The notes under the pieces are model-generated. The model was given only the letters and a program-made list of their open reading frames with translations, did no database searches and had not been told where the DNA came from. A stretch of DNA of 64,000 nt. Origin: Dermatemys mawii (lineage: Eukaryota; Chordata; Testudines; Dermatemydidae). The translations under genes were made by a program, and so were the position numbers. Below are positions 24,256 to 35,435 of the stretch, piece by piece (positions within the stretch are counted from its first letter, which is position 1; the number at the start of each line of letters is the position of its first letter). The stretch lies in contig ML677348.1 of the NCBI GenBank assembly GCA_007922305.1, forward strand, positions 14,098,616 through 14,162,615. The letters run 5' to 3'.

Positions 24256-25499
24256 AACAAGACTGTTATTGATTGGAAGGGGTAAGGAACCCCTGGCATC
24301 CATCCAGGGAAATGCCAAGCAAAATCAGCCCAGCAAGTCACTGCTCCAACACTCTGTGAATCTGAGTGGTAGGAATTGTGTACAGTTGAGCTAAAATAGA
24401 ACAGTACCATCAGCACTTGGTCTTGTCTCCAAATCAACTCTACACAGACCATGAAGAACATCTTTGTTCACTGTTCTTCCTGTCCAGATTTCTTCTAAGA
24501 AACAGTTAATATCCAAGACTGTTTCAGACGCTGATTTACAGTTGTTGTTATTCCTTCTGACATTAATTGTCATTTTTATTATGCAAACAAGAAGAGAAAT
24601 GCTTAACAAAAATCTTTTAGTTTCTGGTATTCTATCAAAATATATGCAACTTGAACATAAATGGAATATTCTAAAACTGAACTAAACAGCTTTGTGTATA
24701 TGAAGATGTATTATTAATACCTAAGCACTAATATAAGAGACATCACATCAAGCAGTTTGAGGAACGACAGAAAAGTGAAAAGGTCTAGGTATCTTGTCAA
24801 TAAGTGTTACAGCAAATGGAACCTTAAATTTGGGACTTGGCAAGTTAGAAAAGCAGTGCTACTTTCCAGCTTATGTTTTAAAATATTTTGATATTGTGTT
24901 CAAAATTACAGAGAAATGGGTCACAATTTTTTAAAAATGATTTGCAGTAATGAAATGTTTTTAATCTTAGAAAAATTATTGTAACAATGACATCTTGCAC
25001 TTCAGTTATTCTCATTTTATTGGTTCACAGATTTTTCTAACTCATAGCCCTGTAAACTCAAATTAGAGATTTGACTGTCAAGTATTATTATTTCTTTACT
25101 TTATACAACATATCATCAACAATAAAACTGTGGATTCAGAACTTAACAGGCGATTTTGTCTCATGCATGTGGCAAAATAGACTATAGCTTGCTTATCTGC
25201 AAGTGAATTTTATTCACTCTCCTGTGTTTGACTGCAGGACATTTTTTGTCTAAGTAAAATAAATTGATATGACACATGAGAAGCATATATACACATGAAG
25301 GTGCCATGTTTACAGCCACATCTCTGACTATAACCAGGCTTTATCTTTTAAAAACATTTCAGTCCACCTTTGAACTTAATGTTTTTGAGTGCCATAAAGT
25401 TCAACAAGATAAGCTTACCCTGACTTTGCTGAAGCATAAAACTTGTGGTACTGTCAAAACATCTTCTAATAAGTGTCTGTTTTCCCTTATTTATTTTAG
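24256..25499. other. Intron upstream of the first recognised exon
   Basis: No further gene or element recognised. The sequence ends in the polypyrimidine tract and acceptor AG at 25498-25499. Confidence 0.45.
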
Positions 25500-25617
25500 G
25501 TTCTTGCCTACACAGAAGGCCTTCATGGAAAATGGATGTTCAGCGAGATTCGAGCTGTTTTTTCAAGACGTTATCTTCTCCAGAACACTGCTTTAGAAGT
25601 GTTTATGGCAAATAGAA
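25500..25617 (+). CDS. NBEA: Neurobeachin exon (PH-like domain, C-terminal half)
   Basis: Internal coding exon, 118 bases, entering in phase 0 and leaving one base of a split codon. It reads [18 protein letters not shown], then [22 protein letters not shown] recognise this as the late part of the PH-like domain that precedes the BEACH domain in neurobeachin. The acceptor is TTATTTTAG and the donor GTATGT. The last base (A) joins CC from the next exon to give Thr. Neurobeachin is a large cytosolic scaffold of neurons and endocrine cells; it acts in post-Golgi traffic and synaptic receptor targeting, and binds PKA. The PH-like and BEACH domains pack together as one unit. The exon upstream of this one (more of the PH-like domain) was not found in 1-25499, so that intron is probably long. 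LRBA is the close paralogue. The downstream exons favour NBEA. Confidence 0.92.
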
Positions 25618-27520
25618 GTATGTCTTTATGTTGTTCATTTATTTGATATAAGGTATCTGCTGGTAGTTTTTATGCATGGTATCCATTCATCCCCAAATTA
25701 AAACTTTGAAGTTCGTTTTGAAAAATGCTATTTTCCTTCAGTAATCCCTCACACCTGTATTTATGCACTACATCTGATATAGAAAATATTTGCCAATGGG
25801 CTATTAATATGGATTTTAATTTGGCACTCTGACAGCAATTTTGATTAATAAAGACTACACTTTGAAGTGGATAAATACTGCTACTATTTTCCATGCTGTA
25901 ACAGGGCACGGCTCCTCTCCTATCATCTTCCCAACAGAAACTGTACAGACTGCATGAGGTGTGTACTCAGTGACCTTTTATTTCAAGTTCCCTCCACCAA
26001 TATCACATATTGATCTCCCAAACTGACAGAAACCAACTTGGAATCCAACCCAATGGAAAAAGGCCAAAATCCCCTAACCAACCCATTTCTCATGTGAAGA
26101 GCTGAACTCAGACTTAGGGTTGCTTTAAACTGTGCACATAGTAAAGCCCACCTGTACTTTAACATTCACTCCATACCATAGCTATCTCATTTCCAGCTCT
26201 GTATCCTCACGTCAAGGATACAATACCTCCAGTGGACTCCTGCCATTTTGACAAACCAGAAAAAGCTTTTTCACTATGTGGGTCTCCAGAACAGAGTCCC
26301 CAAAATGCACACAGAACAACCATATACAGTGATTTTACCACAAAAGTTTAATATAATCAGTATTAGTATAATTAGTATAATCAGTAGCACCTATTAGATT
26401 CTCTACTGGAAAGTGTTAAAACACTACTATCCCACCAGTCTTCTGAGGGAGGAAATTCCCTTCATGCTGAACAAAGCTATTCTTGGAAGGATTAGAGTTT
26501 TATCAATAAAAGTTGGTAAACATCAGTTTTACTGGGGACACACACATTCATGAGAAATATTTCTGTTGATGATAATCAAAATTTACAGATAAACAAAGTA
26601 AGAAAAGTGCTTCTTGAGAATTTATTAGACTTTGATTTTTAAGTCTGTTTACTTTGTATATTTTGACATGTGATGTTGATAATTTGTATTTTAACTGTTA
26701 CAAAGCTTTAACTTTTTAAATTTCCACATCTTCTGTCATTAAGTAATTGTCTAATCACCCCATACTTTACCACATTTGTGAAAGTTAAAATATATCTTTT
26801 TTTAAAGAAAGGCACACATTTTGCACAACTGTGAAAATTTAAGGAGAGAGATTGAAAAAAACTTTAAAATTAACATTAATATTATGTGTTGAAATTATAA
26901 AATAATAAAAATAGAATTCTGCCAAATCTAAAAATAGATGTTTCAAGTGTGCCAGGAGTTCCACTTCAACAAACAGTATACATGAGCCCAAACAATCAGT
27001 TTTCTGAAGGTGTAAATGCTACCTTGAAGCAGACTCAGGAACAGATGTTTGGTGCGGTGTGTCAACAGTTTAGTCACAATGAGAGGGCAGTGATATAAGT
27101 TCCGCCCTTCAACTGAAGAGGGGAGGTATTCAGCCAGTCCCAGGTCTGGCAAGTTTTGACTGCACTAGTCAGTGGAATAAATTCTGTATAACCCATTGGA
27201 AGGCTCTACAAGCTAATGAAAGACTTGCATGTGTGACATACCATCCTTCCTCTGCAACACACAACATTTCCTGCAAGATGGGGATACGCATTAGTGCAAA
27301 AGAAGATAATTAGCTTTACACTGTGTTACTCAGAGCACAGAACATTTTCAGAAGCACCTATTCTCTAGCCTTGAGAATACTGAAAGTTTTAAAGACCACT
27401 GGTTCACAGGAAGATAAATTCTGAGAAGCCTTTTGAAAATATATTGTGAATTATGTGGTAGAGAAACAGAATTCTGTACTTTTGTGGTGTTTAAAATCAC
27501 ATTTTTTCTTCTTACCACAG
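25618..27520. other. NBEA intron, 1903 bases
   Basis: Starts GTATGT and ends CACAG. The block from 25901 (TGTAACAGGGCACGGCTCC) to about 26420 is more GC-rich than its surroundings and might be an old LTR, but I found no matching ends. Nothing else recognised. Confidence 0.5.
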
Positions 27521-27623
27521 CCTCGGTTATGTTTAATTTTCCTGACCAAGCAACAGTAAAAAAAGTTGTGTACAGCTTACCTCGTGTTGGAGTTGGGACC
27601 AGCTATGGTTTGCCACAAGCAAG
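27521..27623 (+). CDS. NBEA: Neurobeachin exon (PH end and PH-BEACH linker)
   Basis: Internal coding exon of 103 bases after a 1903-base intron. The acceptor is CTTACCACAG and the donor GTACTG, which is weaker than the others. With the split Thr codon it reads [17 protein letters not shown], then [17 protein letters not shown], and its last two bases (AG) begin an Arg codon completed by the next exon. It encodes the last strand and helix of the PH-like domain and the start of the linker to BEACH (residues 40-73 of the 197-residue assembled segment). The sequence [10 protein letters not shown] matches NBEA as I recall it, while LRBA differs here (Asn-Phe and Thr in place of Ser-Tyr and Ala). 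That supports the paralogue call. No frameshift or stop is present. Confidence 0.92.
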
Positions 27624-28253
27624 GTACTGTCATTAAAATATTTTATGCTGTATTGTGTTTATATGCTTGCAAACTCAGAATGGTTGATATCTGTGAATAT
27701 TAAAACATTACTACTGCAAAGGGTCTGGAATTCCCATCACTTCAGCTCTCTTGAGCAGCAATATTTTTAACTTAATTGCATGGTATGTTGTTTTAGAAAA
27801 TCAGCATTATGTAATACTATTTTAAATCAGCAATTATTTTTACCATTTTAGCAAATGAGCACACTCCAATGAGAAAACAGAACACAGCTGATTTGAAATT
27901 TTGTTATTTAAACATTGAAAGAACTGTGAGCTTGTTTGTTTTTGAGGTGACATTTTTGCAAAGATTGATGTGTTGCTTTGAGTATTAAAACTAAAGACAT
28001 GAACTGAGGTCGGGCATGTTCTGATTTTGCCAAACAGTTTTTCTTAGATTTTTTTGCCTTTTCCAGTGGCTGAAGTAAAATAGACAACAGCACTCCAGAA
28101 CAACCAATAGCTCAGTCATTAAGGTCCTCACCTCCAGAGCTGGGATGTATAATGTTAATAAGATAATTAAAAACAAAAATCGCAACAACGATAGGAATGA
28201 ACAACATGTATACTCTTCCTTCCTCACACATTCCTAACCATGATTAGGACAAA
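27624..28253. other. Start of a 10312-base NBEA intron
   Basis: No gene. Around 28110-28150 there is a tRNA-like GCTCAGTCATTAAGGTCCTC stretch, probably a fragment of the tRNA-like foldback repeat seen at 39240-39530. Confidence 0.4.
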
Positions 28254-28425
28254 AGTGATTAGTGATTTCAGGTCCCTGAGTTTTTGGGTGCCCAGCTTGA
28301 AACACCTTAATGGGGCCTGGTTTTCAGAAAATACTGAGCACCTACCTGGGAAAATCTGCTTCTATTAAACTGTCTCAGGTTGGGCACCCATTAATTGAAG
28401 ATAAAAGAGAAGTCACTTTTTAAAG
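28254..28425. repeat. Foldback MITE with GGGTGCCCA arms
   Basis: The left half reads AAAAGTGATT and TTTTTGGGTGCCCAGCTTGA, the right half AGGTTGGGCACCCATTAATT and AAGTCACTTTT. The halves are inverted relatives, giving a hairpin of about 170 bases. Another copy is at 35436-35597. Confidence 0.72.
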
Positions 28426-28481
28426 TCTTGGATCTAGTTGTTTCCCCCAGAGTATAGGGTTGCAGCCCAGGCTATCTCTGA

Positions 28482-28548
28482 AATAGCCATTCATGGACCT
28501 ATACTCCTTATCTAATTCTATTTAAAACCCAGTTATACTTTTGGTGTT
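28482..28548 (-). mobile_element. CR1 fragment, left part of a split copy
   Basis: GCCATTCATGGACCTATACT, TATTTAAAACCCAGTTATAC and TTTTGGTG are the reverse strand of a CR1 segment just before the 3' end. The same CR1 continues at 28693-28751 and again at 33311-33400, so it was split twice by DIRS sequence. Confidence 0.72.
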
Positions 28549-28692
28549 CTTCTTCAGGTAGTGTCCCTATGCATGCTCTACTGTAAGTGTATCTGCAGCT
28601 CTGTGCCTAGCAAAGATACACCTATAGTGGAACAGCCATAGGGATGCACATCTTGAAGAACCGTCGTTACAGCACAAGGTGAGTAACTTCTT
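28549..28692. mobile_element. DIRS terminus as a small palindromic insertion
   Basis: CAGGTAGTGTCCCTATGCAT on the left is mirrored by ATGCACATCTTGAAGAAC on the right, around a hairpin with AGTGTATCT and AGATACAC. The last part (GAAGAACCGTCGTTACAGCA, CAAGGTGAGTAACTTCTTC) is the typical end of the DIRS element that is also seen at 33285-33310. TTCTTC occurs on both sides. It interrupts the CR1. Confidence 0.62.
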
Positions 28693-28751
28693 CACAATGT
28701 CCCCTGGCAATGAGTTCCATAGGTTGATTGTGCATTGTGTAAAGAAGTTCT
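28693..28751 (-). mobile_element. CR1 fragment, middle part of a split copy
   Basis: CCCCTGGCAATGAGTTCCAT and TTGATTGTGCATTGTGTAAA continue the CR1 reverse strand directly from the 28482-28548 piece. Confidence 0.75.
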
Positions 28752-29399
28752 TCTTCTTTGAGTAGTGTCCTTGTGGGTGTTCCACTCTAGGTCTACCTGT
28801 GCCCCATGTGTGTCAGATCATAGATTTTAAGTAGCAGTGTCTATTTGGCTCACACATGGACCCCTCCAGTCTTGTGCCCTCCACCAAGATTATATAGAGT
28901 TGTGTGGGCAAACCACTTTCCATTCCTCCTCAGCTGCCTCAGCCTGAGACGATCTTCCACAGCATCCGAGTTGAGCTTACCTTAACTGTAGTTTTCTGTC
29001 ATTCTTAATAGTTAGTGTTAGTTCTTCAAGTTTCCATTGTGTTAGTTAGTGGTAATAAATTTATAATTTAAAAAAACTTTAAATAAAAGATTTTACTTAC
29101 ATTTTTAGGATAAGGACCATTATCCCTCCATCCATTTTTCTTTGTTTCTCCTCCTCAGGGGAACTTAAACCCTGAGAGGGTATCCACAGTTCTCCTAGGT
29201 TTAAATGTCACCTTTCATGCTGAGAAGCTATCCCAATCAGTGGCCAACACTGGAAGTGAGTTCACTGCCTTGGGGAGTCACACGTTCCCCCAAAGTGTAA
29301 TTCCTGTCTGCAATTAAAGTTGAGGGCCAGAAAGAACTGGGAACTGAAACTACATCTCTTCATGATGGAGAGTTTGCTTTGATCAGCCTTTGACCCCAG

Positions 29400-31500
29400 C
29401 CAAGTACTCCCCCAGTACAATGATCTCCAAACAGGTCGACTGCTTCTACCTCCTCGGTGCAACGCTCCCTTAGAGCATCAAAGAGGAAATCCCTGGAATC
29501 CTCTCAAAAGGACTCTAGAAAGCAGTCCTGCCTTGGCACCTACTGATCTCCATGTTGGTACCCATGAGGCTGCAGGTTCCTCAGCTACTATGACCACCAA
29601 GAAGTCTAGGATTCTAGAAAGCAGTCCTCCTTTGGCACCTACTGATCTCCATGTTGGTACTCATGAGGCTGCAGGTTCCTCAGCTACCATGACCACCGAG
29701 AAGTCTAGGATTCTAAAGGTCCTGGCTCTGAAAGATCGATACCATCAGGGAATTGGAGTGGCACAGAGAAGATGACCAAGTCTTCTAAATCAGTGTCAAC
29801 AGTCTCTGCTAGGACCTCAGTAAGCAGCACTTCGGCTCTGCAAAAGAGAAGACTGACTCCTACTGATCATTCATCATAGAGACCTTTGGTACCACCAGCA
29901 CCTTCTGCCACAGTTACCTCTTCCCAGCTTGTCTCATTAGTACCGTCCACTGTTCCAGTGCCTCAAGAGTTTCAGTTTCCTCAGGACTTGGCAGTAACAG
30001 AAACATCTGAATCTCTCATTTGGTACTGACCCACCTCTGAATCCCTGAAGATTTGCCAAGTACCTACTGAGTCTCTGCCTTTCTCTGTGATTGCTCCACA
30101 TCTACTACGTGATGATGAGGAAGACAATAGGGACTTTTCCTCAGTCTCCCACATTTCTGTCCATCACTCTCCCTTCCATTATCATGGAACTCTCTATCCT
30201 GAGACCTCTAAGGAATTAAGTGATCCTTGTGAGAGTCATGCTCCACCTGGCTGATATGACCACCTTTGGGTGCTTCCACCCTTGCTCAGTGGCAGTACTG
30301 GGACCATTTGACAGCTTATCTCAAGAGCCCCTAGTGTTTCTCGCCAGGAGAAAAGAGCAGACAGTCCCCCTCTCTACAATTCCTGATCCACAAGAGGAGA
30401 CCTTTGAGGAGCAGGAAGTGAGACTGGACAAAGAGAATACCTCTACAACTAACATCTCTTCTCCCTTCCCAGATGAAGCTATGTCTATGAGGCTACGTCT
30501 AGCTAGATTAAGTCTTTTAGATGCATGTTTTCATTTTTATTTTCTTGCACCCATTTCTATCTTTATTCCTTCTACTTGGTATCACTTAACATATGTGTCA
30601 TGCCTCCTCCACTCTCCTTGGCTGATGATTACAAACAGTTCCAGGACCTCATTAAAAAGATAGTGGACTCTTTGCAAATTCCACTGGAGGAGTTTGCAGC
30701 ATAAATTACTTGGCATTCTGCACACTTCATCTGCCTGCATCACGCTACCTATTCATGAAGAATTGATAGACCCTTCAAAAATAATTTGGTATAGCTTGGG
30801 TCCAGTACCACGCAATTGTAAGAAGGTAGATAAAAATATTATGTCCTGTCCAAGGACTCTGAATTTGTGGTTGATTCTGAGAATGAACATGGCAGAGATC
30901 ATGATGCTAAATTGTTTCCATAAAATAAAAACTTAGAGCATCTTGATTTGTTTGGGTGTAAGTCATTCTCACTGGCTACCTGACAATTAAAGATCGCCAA
31001 TTATCAAACCTCTGTGGTGAAATATAGCCATACTGACTACTCAAAGTCAAATGCATATATTGAGCATCTTCCAGCAGATCAGCAGGAACAGTTCCAGGTG
31101 GCCATTATAGAGGGTCAGATGCTTACAAGAATATCTCTGCAGGCCTCTCTCTGGATGCCGCTGATACATCTGCTCATTCTATCTCCACAGTGATAGTCAT
31201 GAGGAGGGCCTCCTGGCTTCAGCTCTCTAGTTTTCTAAGAGAAATCCAAAATACAGTTGAGGACCTTTCTTTTGACAGATCAAAGTTGTTTCTGGAAAAA
31301 ATGGATGCATTCTTGCATACCTTAAAAGACTCTAGAGCCACCTTGTGCTCTCTGGGAATTTATATCCTTGCACAAAAAAAAAAGTTCAGTAAGTCCCAGA
31401 TGGCACAGAGATCTCATCCCACCAGCAACTTCTCAGGCATGTCTCTCACAACCCACAACTTCAAAATACCAATTGAGCCCAGAGTATTCTCATAAGTTCT
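29400..31500 (+). pseudogene. DIRS gag-like ORF remnant
   Basis: The clearest part (31190-31360) reads VMRRASWLQLSSFLREIQNT, VEDLSFDRSKLFLEKMDAFL, HTLKDSRATLCSLGIY. The R-R-x-x-W-L ... E-D-L-x-F-x-x-x-K-L-F ... D-S-R-x-T-x-x-S-L-G order is the C-terminal hallmark of DIRS gag. The earlier portion is Ser/Thr/Pro-rich (29500-30500) with many stops. A 99-base in-frame tandem duplication lies at 29514-29711. Confidence 0.78.
29514..29711 (+). repeat. Two-copy 99-bp tandem duplication in gag
   Basis: The unit starts TCTAGAAAGCAGTCCT at 29514 and again at 29613. The two copies differ at only a few positions. 99 bases is 33 codons, and both copies are open in one frame (APTDLHVGTHEAAGSSAT in each). 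Confidence 0.92.
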
Positions 31501-31529
31501 TTCTGTGGTATCAGCTCATCTTGCGGAGA

Positions 31530-31998
31530 AGGAACTCTGATAATGGCTACAAATCAGCTATTAGGAATAGCAATACAGAAGAACCTGTAGAAGACTTCAA
31601 TCTCCCTGAACACACAATCGCAGATTTAAAGGTAGCCATCCTGCAGCAAAAAAACTTTAAGACCAGACTTAAAAGAGAAACTGCTGAGCTGCAGTTCATC
31701 TGCAAATTTGATAGCATCATTTTAGGATTAAACAAAGACTATGAATCGCTAGCCAACTACAAAAGCAGTTTCTCCTCTCTTGGTGTTCACACTTCCAGAT
31801 CAGCTGCTAGAAAGAGAGCCTCATCCTCCCTGACTGAATCAACCTGGTTATCTCTAGCCTGATTCTTGCCTACATATTTATACCTGCATGCATCCGACGA
31901 AGTGGGTATTAGCCCACAAAAGCTTATGCTCCAATATCTTTGTTAGTCTACAAGGTGCCACAGGACTCTCTCTTTTGCAGATCCAGACTAATACGGCT
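31530..31998 (+). mobile_element. Penelope-like element fragment inside DIRS
   Basis: The 5' part encodes a GIY-YIG-like endonuclease C-terminus: SAIRNSNTEEPVEDFNLPEH, then ADLKVAILQQKNFKTRLKRE and LQFICKFDSIILGLNKDYES, about 95 residues in one open frame ending at 31862. The 3' part carries a hammerhead-like motif (31894-31931) and the tail GTTAGTCTACAAGGTGCCAC ... AGACTAATACGGCTAC. The same two parts recur at 40453-40846. The DIRS sequence missing around it is about 1 kb or more, judged from the gag-to-RT gap. Confidence 0.75.
31894..31931 (+). ncRNA. Decayed hammerhead-ribozyme-like motif
   Basis: Core CCGACGA (31894-31900, consensus CUGANGA), stem II GTGGG/CCCAC (31902-31906 with 31913-31917), AAAA where GAAA is expected (31918-31921), minimal stem III GC-TTAT-GC (31922-31929), then T and C at the expected pairing and cleavage positions. 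Two core changes, both of the C/T or G/A type, should abolish activity. Hammerheads with very short stem III are known from Penelope-like elements. Confidence 0.55.
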
Positions 31999-31999
31999 A

Positions 32000-32290
32000 C
32001 CCCCCTGATTCTGATTTTCCCATAACTCAATGATTGCCTTCTCAAAGATCGGTCCTTCAATGCACCTTCAGTGACCACTCAGGTGCATAGACCTATTTCT
32101 TAGATTGGACTACAATTAAACATCTGAAAGTCTGCCTTAACCCCGGAGCAAGATCCGGAGTTCGTAGGCGCTTACCTCTATGCAGTAGTGGCTAAAAGTA
32201 TTCCTCCCTTTGCACAGGTTGATAGCCCTAGCCAATTCAGTCTCTACAATCCAAGTCAGCCCTCACACATCAGCCAGAAATTTTCTCCAG
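32000..32290 (+). pseudogene. DIRS RT motif and RNase H-like remnant
   Basis: Near 32025 the reading LNDCLLKDRSF stands where DIRS RTs have the catalytic Y-L-D-D-W-L-L-K. From about 32110 the sequence AAGATCCGGAGTTCGTAGGC and following suits the downstream RNase H region. Stops are present. The upstream RT is absent because of the PLE and an associated loss. Confidence 0.6.
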
Positions 32291-32296
32291 CTATAA

Positions 32297-32660
32297 GAAC
32301 ATAAGAATGGCCATGATGGGTCAGACCAAAGGTTCATCTAGCCCAGGATCCTGTCTTCTGACAGCTGGCCAATGCAATGTGCTCAAGAGGAATGAACACA
32401 ACAGTCACCCAGTTTTGTAAGATCCTTTTGTCTCTCTTCACAGTCTGCCTGGGACTTAACTATCTTAAGTAATTTTGTATCATCTGCAACTTTTGCCACC
32501 TCACAGTTCACCCCTTTTTCCAGATAATTTATGAATATGTTGAATGGGACTGATCCCAGTAGAGACCCTTGGGAGACATCACTATTTACCTCTCTCCATT
32601 CTGAAAACTGACCATTTATTCCTATCTTTTGTTTTCTATCTTTCAACCAGTGACCGATCC
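32297..32660 (-). mobile_element. CR1 LINE 3' part inserted in DIRS
   Basis: TAAGAACATAAGAATGGCCA, GGGTCAGACCAAAGGTTCAT, then TGTATCATCTGCAACTTTTG and CCAGATAATTTATGAATATG match the reverse strand of a CR1 3' end and the adjoining ORF2. An internal deletion joins the 3' UTR to ORF2 near 32400. DIRS RNase H sequence resumes at about 32662. Confidence 0.85.
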
Positions 32661-32661
32661 T

Positions 32662-32890
32662 CGAATATTGGGACCTATGGCAGCTGGCAACTTTGCAGTA
32701 AATCACATGAGACTTCACATGCACTGTCTCCAAGGGGGCTCAGGACTGTTTATTCACAAGCAAACACAAGATCCCTCTCTACTTCTCTTTCTTAAGAACG
32801 TTCCCATCACAGAAATATGTAGAGCTGTGACTCAGACATCCATTCATACATTTGCTGAACTATACGGTTACTCATGCCTCAGCTTCTGAT
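32662..32890 (+). pseudogene. DIRS RNase H and recombinase C-terminal remnant
   Basis: Reads LGPMAAGNFAVNHMRLHMHC, LQGG (RNase H-side block), then ITEICRAVTQTSIHTFAELY, which resembles the last residues of a DIRS tyrosine recombinase (C-R-A-A-T-W-S-S-x-H-T-F). The recombinase catalytic body between the two is missing. An open frame 32629-32889 covers it. Confidence 0.68.
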
Positions 32891-33310
32891 GCCATATTTA
32901 GCTCTCCTGTTCTATCTTCAGTATTAGACTCCAAAGCCACACCCCTCCACAGAGTGGAGAACTGATGAGGCACTACTTAAAGAAGAAGAGAAGGTTACTC
33001 ACTATCTCCAGTAACTTTTTCTTCGAGATGTGTCTCTCTATGGGTGCTCCAATTCCTGCTCTTCTCCCCTCTGCTTTGGAGTTCTTTACAATGGGCTCTG
33101 CAATAAAGAAGGAACTGAGGGCAGTTTATCCATCCACTCTTTATAGCTTCGAGCAGGGCATGAGGCTATGGACAGCACATGCCTGGGCTGAATGGACCCT
33201 GCTACCTCAAACCTGAGAACTGAAGCACCTAGGGAGAAATCACACCTTGAGTGGAGCACCTTTATGGGGACACATCTCAAAGAACCACAGTTACTGCACT
33301 GGGTGAATAA

Positions 33311-33400
33311 CCATCTCTTATGTTTGTTTTTAAACCTGCTGCCTATTAATTTAATTAGGTGATTCCTGGTTCATGTGTTGTGTGACAAGTAAATGTTACA
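33311..33400 (-). mobile_element. CR1 fragment, right part of a split copy
   Basis: TTGTTTTTAAACCTGCTGCC, TATTAATTTAATTAGGTGAT and TCCTGGTTCATGTGTTGTG continue the reverse-strand CR1 whose earlier parts are at 28482-28548 and 28693-28751. This proves that the DIRS went into an older CR1. Confidence 0.8.
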
Positions 33401-33410
33401 TGAATATCAG

Positions 33411-35435
33411 TACATCATATAAATAAATGTTATATCAATAAGTAATAGTGATGATTGCATGTGTGGGGGTATTTGTTCCTAAATTAGATGTTTCAAAGTT
33501 TTCTATGAAGCCTCAATAAAGTTCAGTGTTTTTGAAGGACTCAGCATTATATGTCAATCCTGCATGCTGTGGTCACTCTGCTTCCTCTTTTTTAGACACC
33601 AAGCTCACCCATCTTTGATACAGTCAGTTTCTTTGTGCTCTGAGAGTCTCATGTATGTTACCAAAATTATAATTTCTTTGTGGCATAGATATCTGGTACC
33701 AGTGGGAAGGCTGTTTTTATTTCAAGTTGTTTAGACTATAATATCACAGTCTGGAAGCTTTATTTTAATTCAGAATTGAAATACTTGATTTAATAATTTT
33801 TAATTTATAAGAGTTCAAAAATCAAAGGGAATTGGTAAGAGATGCTTTATTGTGCTTCATCATTAAAGATGTCCTTGCACCTTAAGCTGAAATTGTGTGG
33901 GCCATAGTCCATAATATAAAACAATGCCTCCAGTTATTAGGGGGGAAATACAAATGATGAAGTAACTTGATGAAGAACAACATCTCTTTCAGCTGGCATG
34001 GTGACTCAATTCACTGTCAGCTCAGTGCTGCCACTTTTTCTGCATCAGTGACTTAGTGATGGATTTCCAAACCTCAATCAAGCTAGTTGTAGACATTGTT
34101 TTTGGTGAAAGGAGAGGTGGAGAAAATCAAATTGGATGTCATCTTAGCATAAAGAGCCTTTTACAGCTTTGCTTAAGAGTGAACATTGACTATTCCTCAG
34201 TCAGAAAGAGCCTGCAACGTTTCCAAGCCTTTTCTTCCAAGTCGTTTTAGGGAGATACTTATGGAGATTTTGTACCAGATAGTTTTGGGGATAATTAAAT
34301 GGAAAATGAATAGAATAAAAAAGCTTTTACCACACCTATGGAACTTTTCTCCTACAAAGCGTCAAAAGAATATTTAGTAAATCTCTTTAGAACATTGTAC
34401 CGCTCTAAAAGTTGGAATATCTTACTGTATAACAGCCATCTGCCTGCAATCTGCACAATAAGATCTTTATCTGATGCGAATTTACTATCATCCAAAAAAA
34501 CAGGCAAGCAGATCCATATAAACATCTCCACATTTGTAATAGCATTTCCAAAAAGAGGTGTAGTTTGATCAAAGATGGGAGGATTTAGCAAAATGTATAG
34601 CAGTAGGTTGTTTCTCTGCTACCTGAAACAAGTATGTATGGAACCAATTTATTGTGCATAATTTATTTCAGCCCCTGCTGAAATAACTTACTCTCTTTGA
34701 AATTCCTCAGATTTATATCAATAGGAAGCTTTCTGGGTACATTTGCTTTCCTACATGTTTCAGTTAAATCAGGTATTCAAATGCAAAATGTAGCACTCAT
34801 GGACATTTTGTAGATTTGATAATCCCTTGAGGACTTTGGGTCAAATCTAAAATAAATTAGTAGATTTCATTGATCTTTTATTATTAGTAGTAGTATTTTA
34901 TTTATTTATTTTAATTCATTAATGTATTTATTTGTGTCTGATAGTACATATACTGCCTTGGGGGTTGAGCTTACACTTTACAAATTTAATTATTAATCTG
35001 TTTATAATTTAATATAAGTTTCCAATATGTTTAATCAATTCATCACATTGTTTCAGAAGGCTGTGTGTGGGAATACATAACAGAATGGAAATCACTTGTA
35101 AAATAATCTTAGCATTGTATGCTCTGTATTTGTCAGATGTATTGTGCCATTGGATTCCCTGGATTTTGTAGAGAAATAAGAATATAAAAACTGCCAGCAG
35201 TTTAGCAGCTGCTGTAGAGAGAAGGATGGTAAGGTTTTCAAATAAGTGTGCGGGTAGTTGCATAGGCATTTGCATGTCTAATTTGCATTTGTAAGCACCA
35301 CCATTTTTTGCAAATCACTGGTAATTTATATCCACAAATCAAGGTAATTGTGTATTCAAATTAAGCATACAAATGCTCATAGTCTGCTCTGTGAATTGAG
35401 TCCACTCTGTATGCAGGTTTGTAAATATGGCTCAC
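33411..35435. other. Intronic sequence without recognised genes
   Basis: AT-rich, with a TTTA-rich stretch at 34893-34935. Frames at 34056-34591 and 35009-35275 show no family signature. Confidence 0.45.

Larger units (their letters stand above)
28752..33310 (+). mobile_element. Long decayed DIRS retrotransposon
   Basis: The left terminal repeat (TTTGAGTAGTGTCCTTGTGG, GTGTTCCACTC) is inverted relative to the right end (GAGTGGAGCACCTTTATGGG, GACACATCTCAAAGAACC). Between them come, in order, a gag-like region, an RT motif relic, RNase H-like pieces, a tyrosine-recombinase C-terminus and a palindromic right end (32985-33310). DIRS elements integrate with a tyrosine recombinase and usually leave no target duplication. 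The copy has lost most of its RT and recombinase. It is broken by a PLE (about 31530-31998) and a CR1 (32297-32660). Confidence 0.82.

Noticed and set aside
1..25499. A further upstream NBEA exon
   Set aside because: I looked for the preceding acidic PH-domain segment and saw no matching reading frame with splice sites. A short exon could still have been missed.
25276..25596. 106-codon + frame overlapping the first exon
   Set aside because: It reads the exon in the wrong frame; the true frame begins at the acceptor at 25500.
25901..26420. A solo LTR starting TGTAACAGGGC
   Set aside because: No matching end or flanking duplication could be found.
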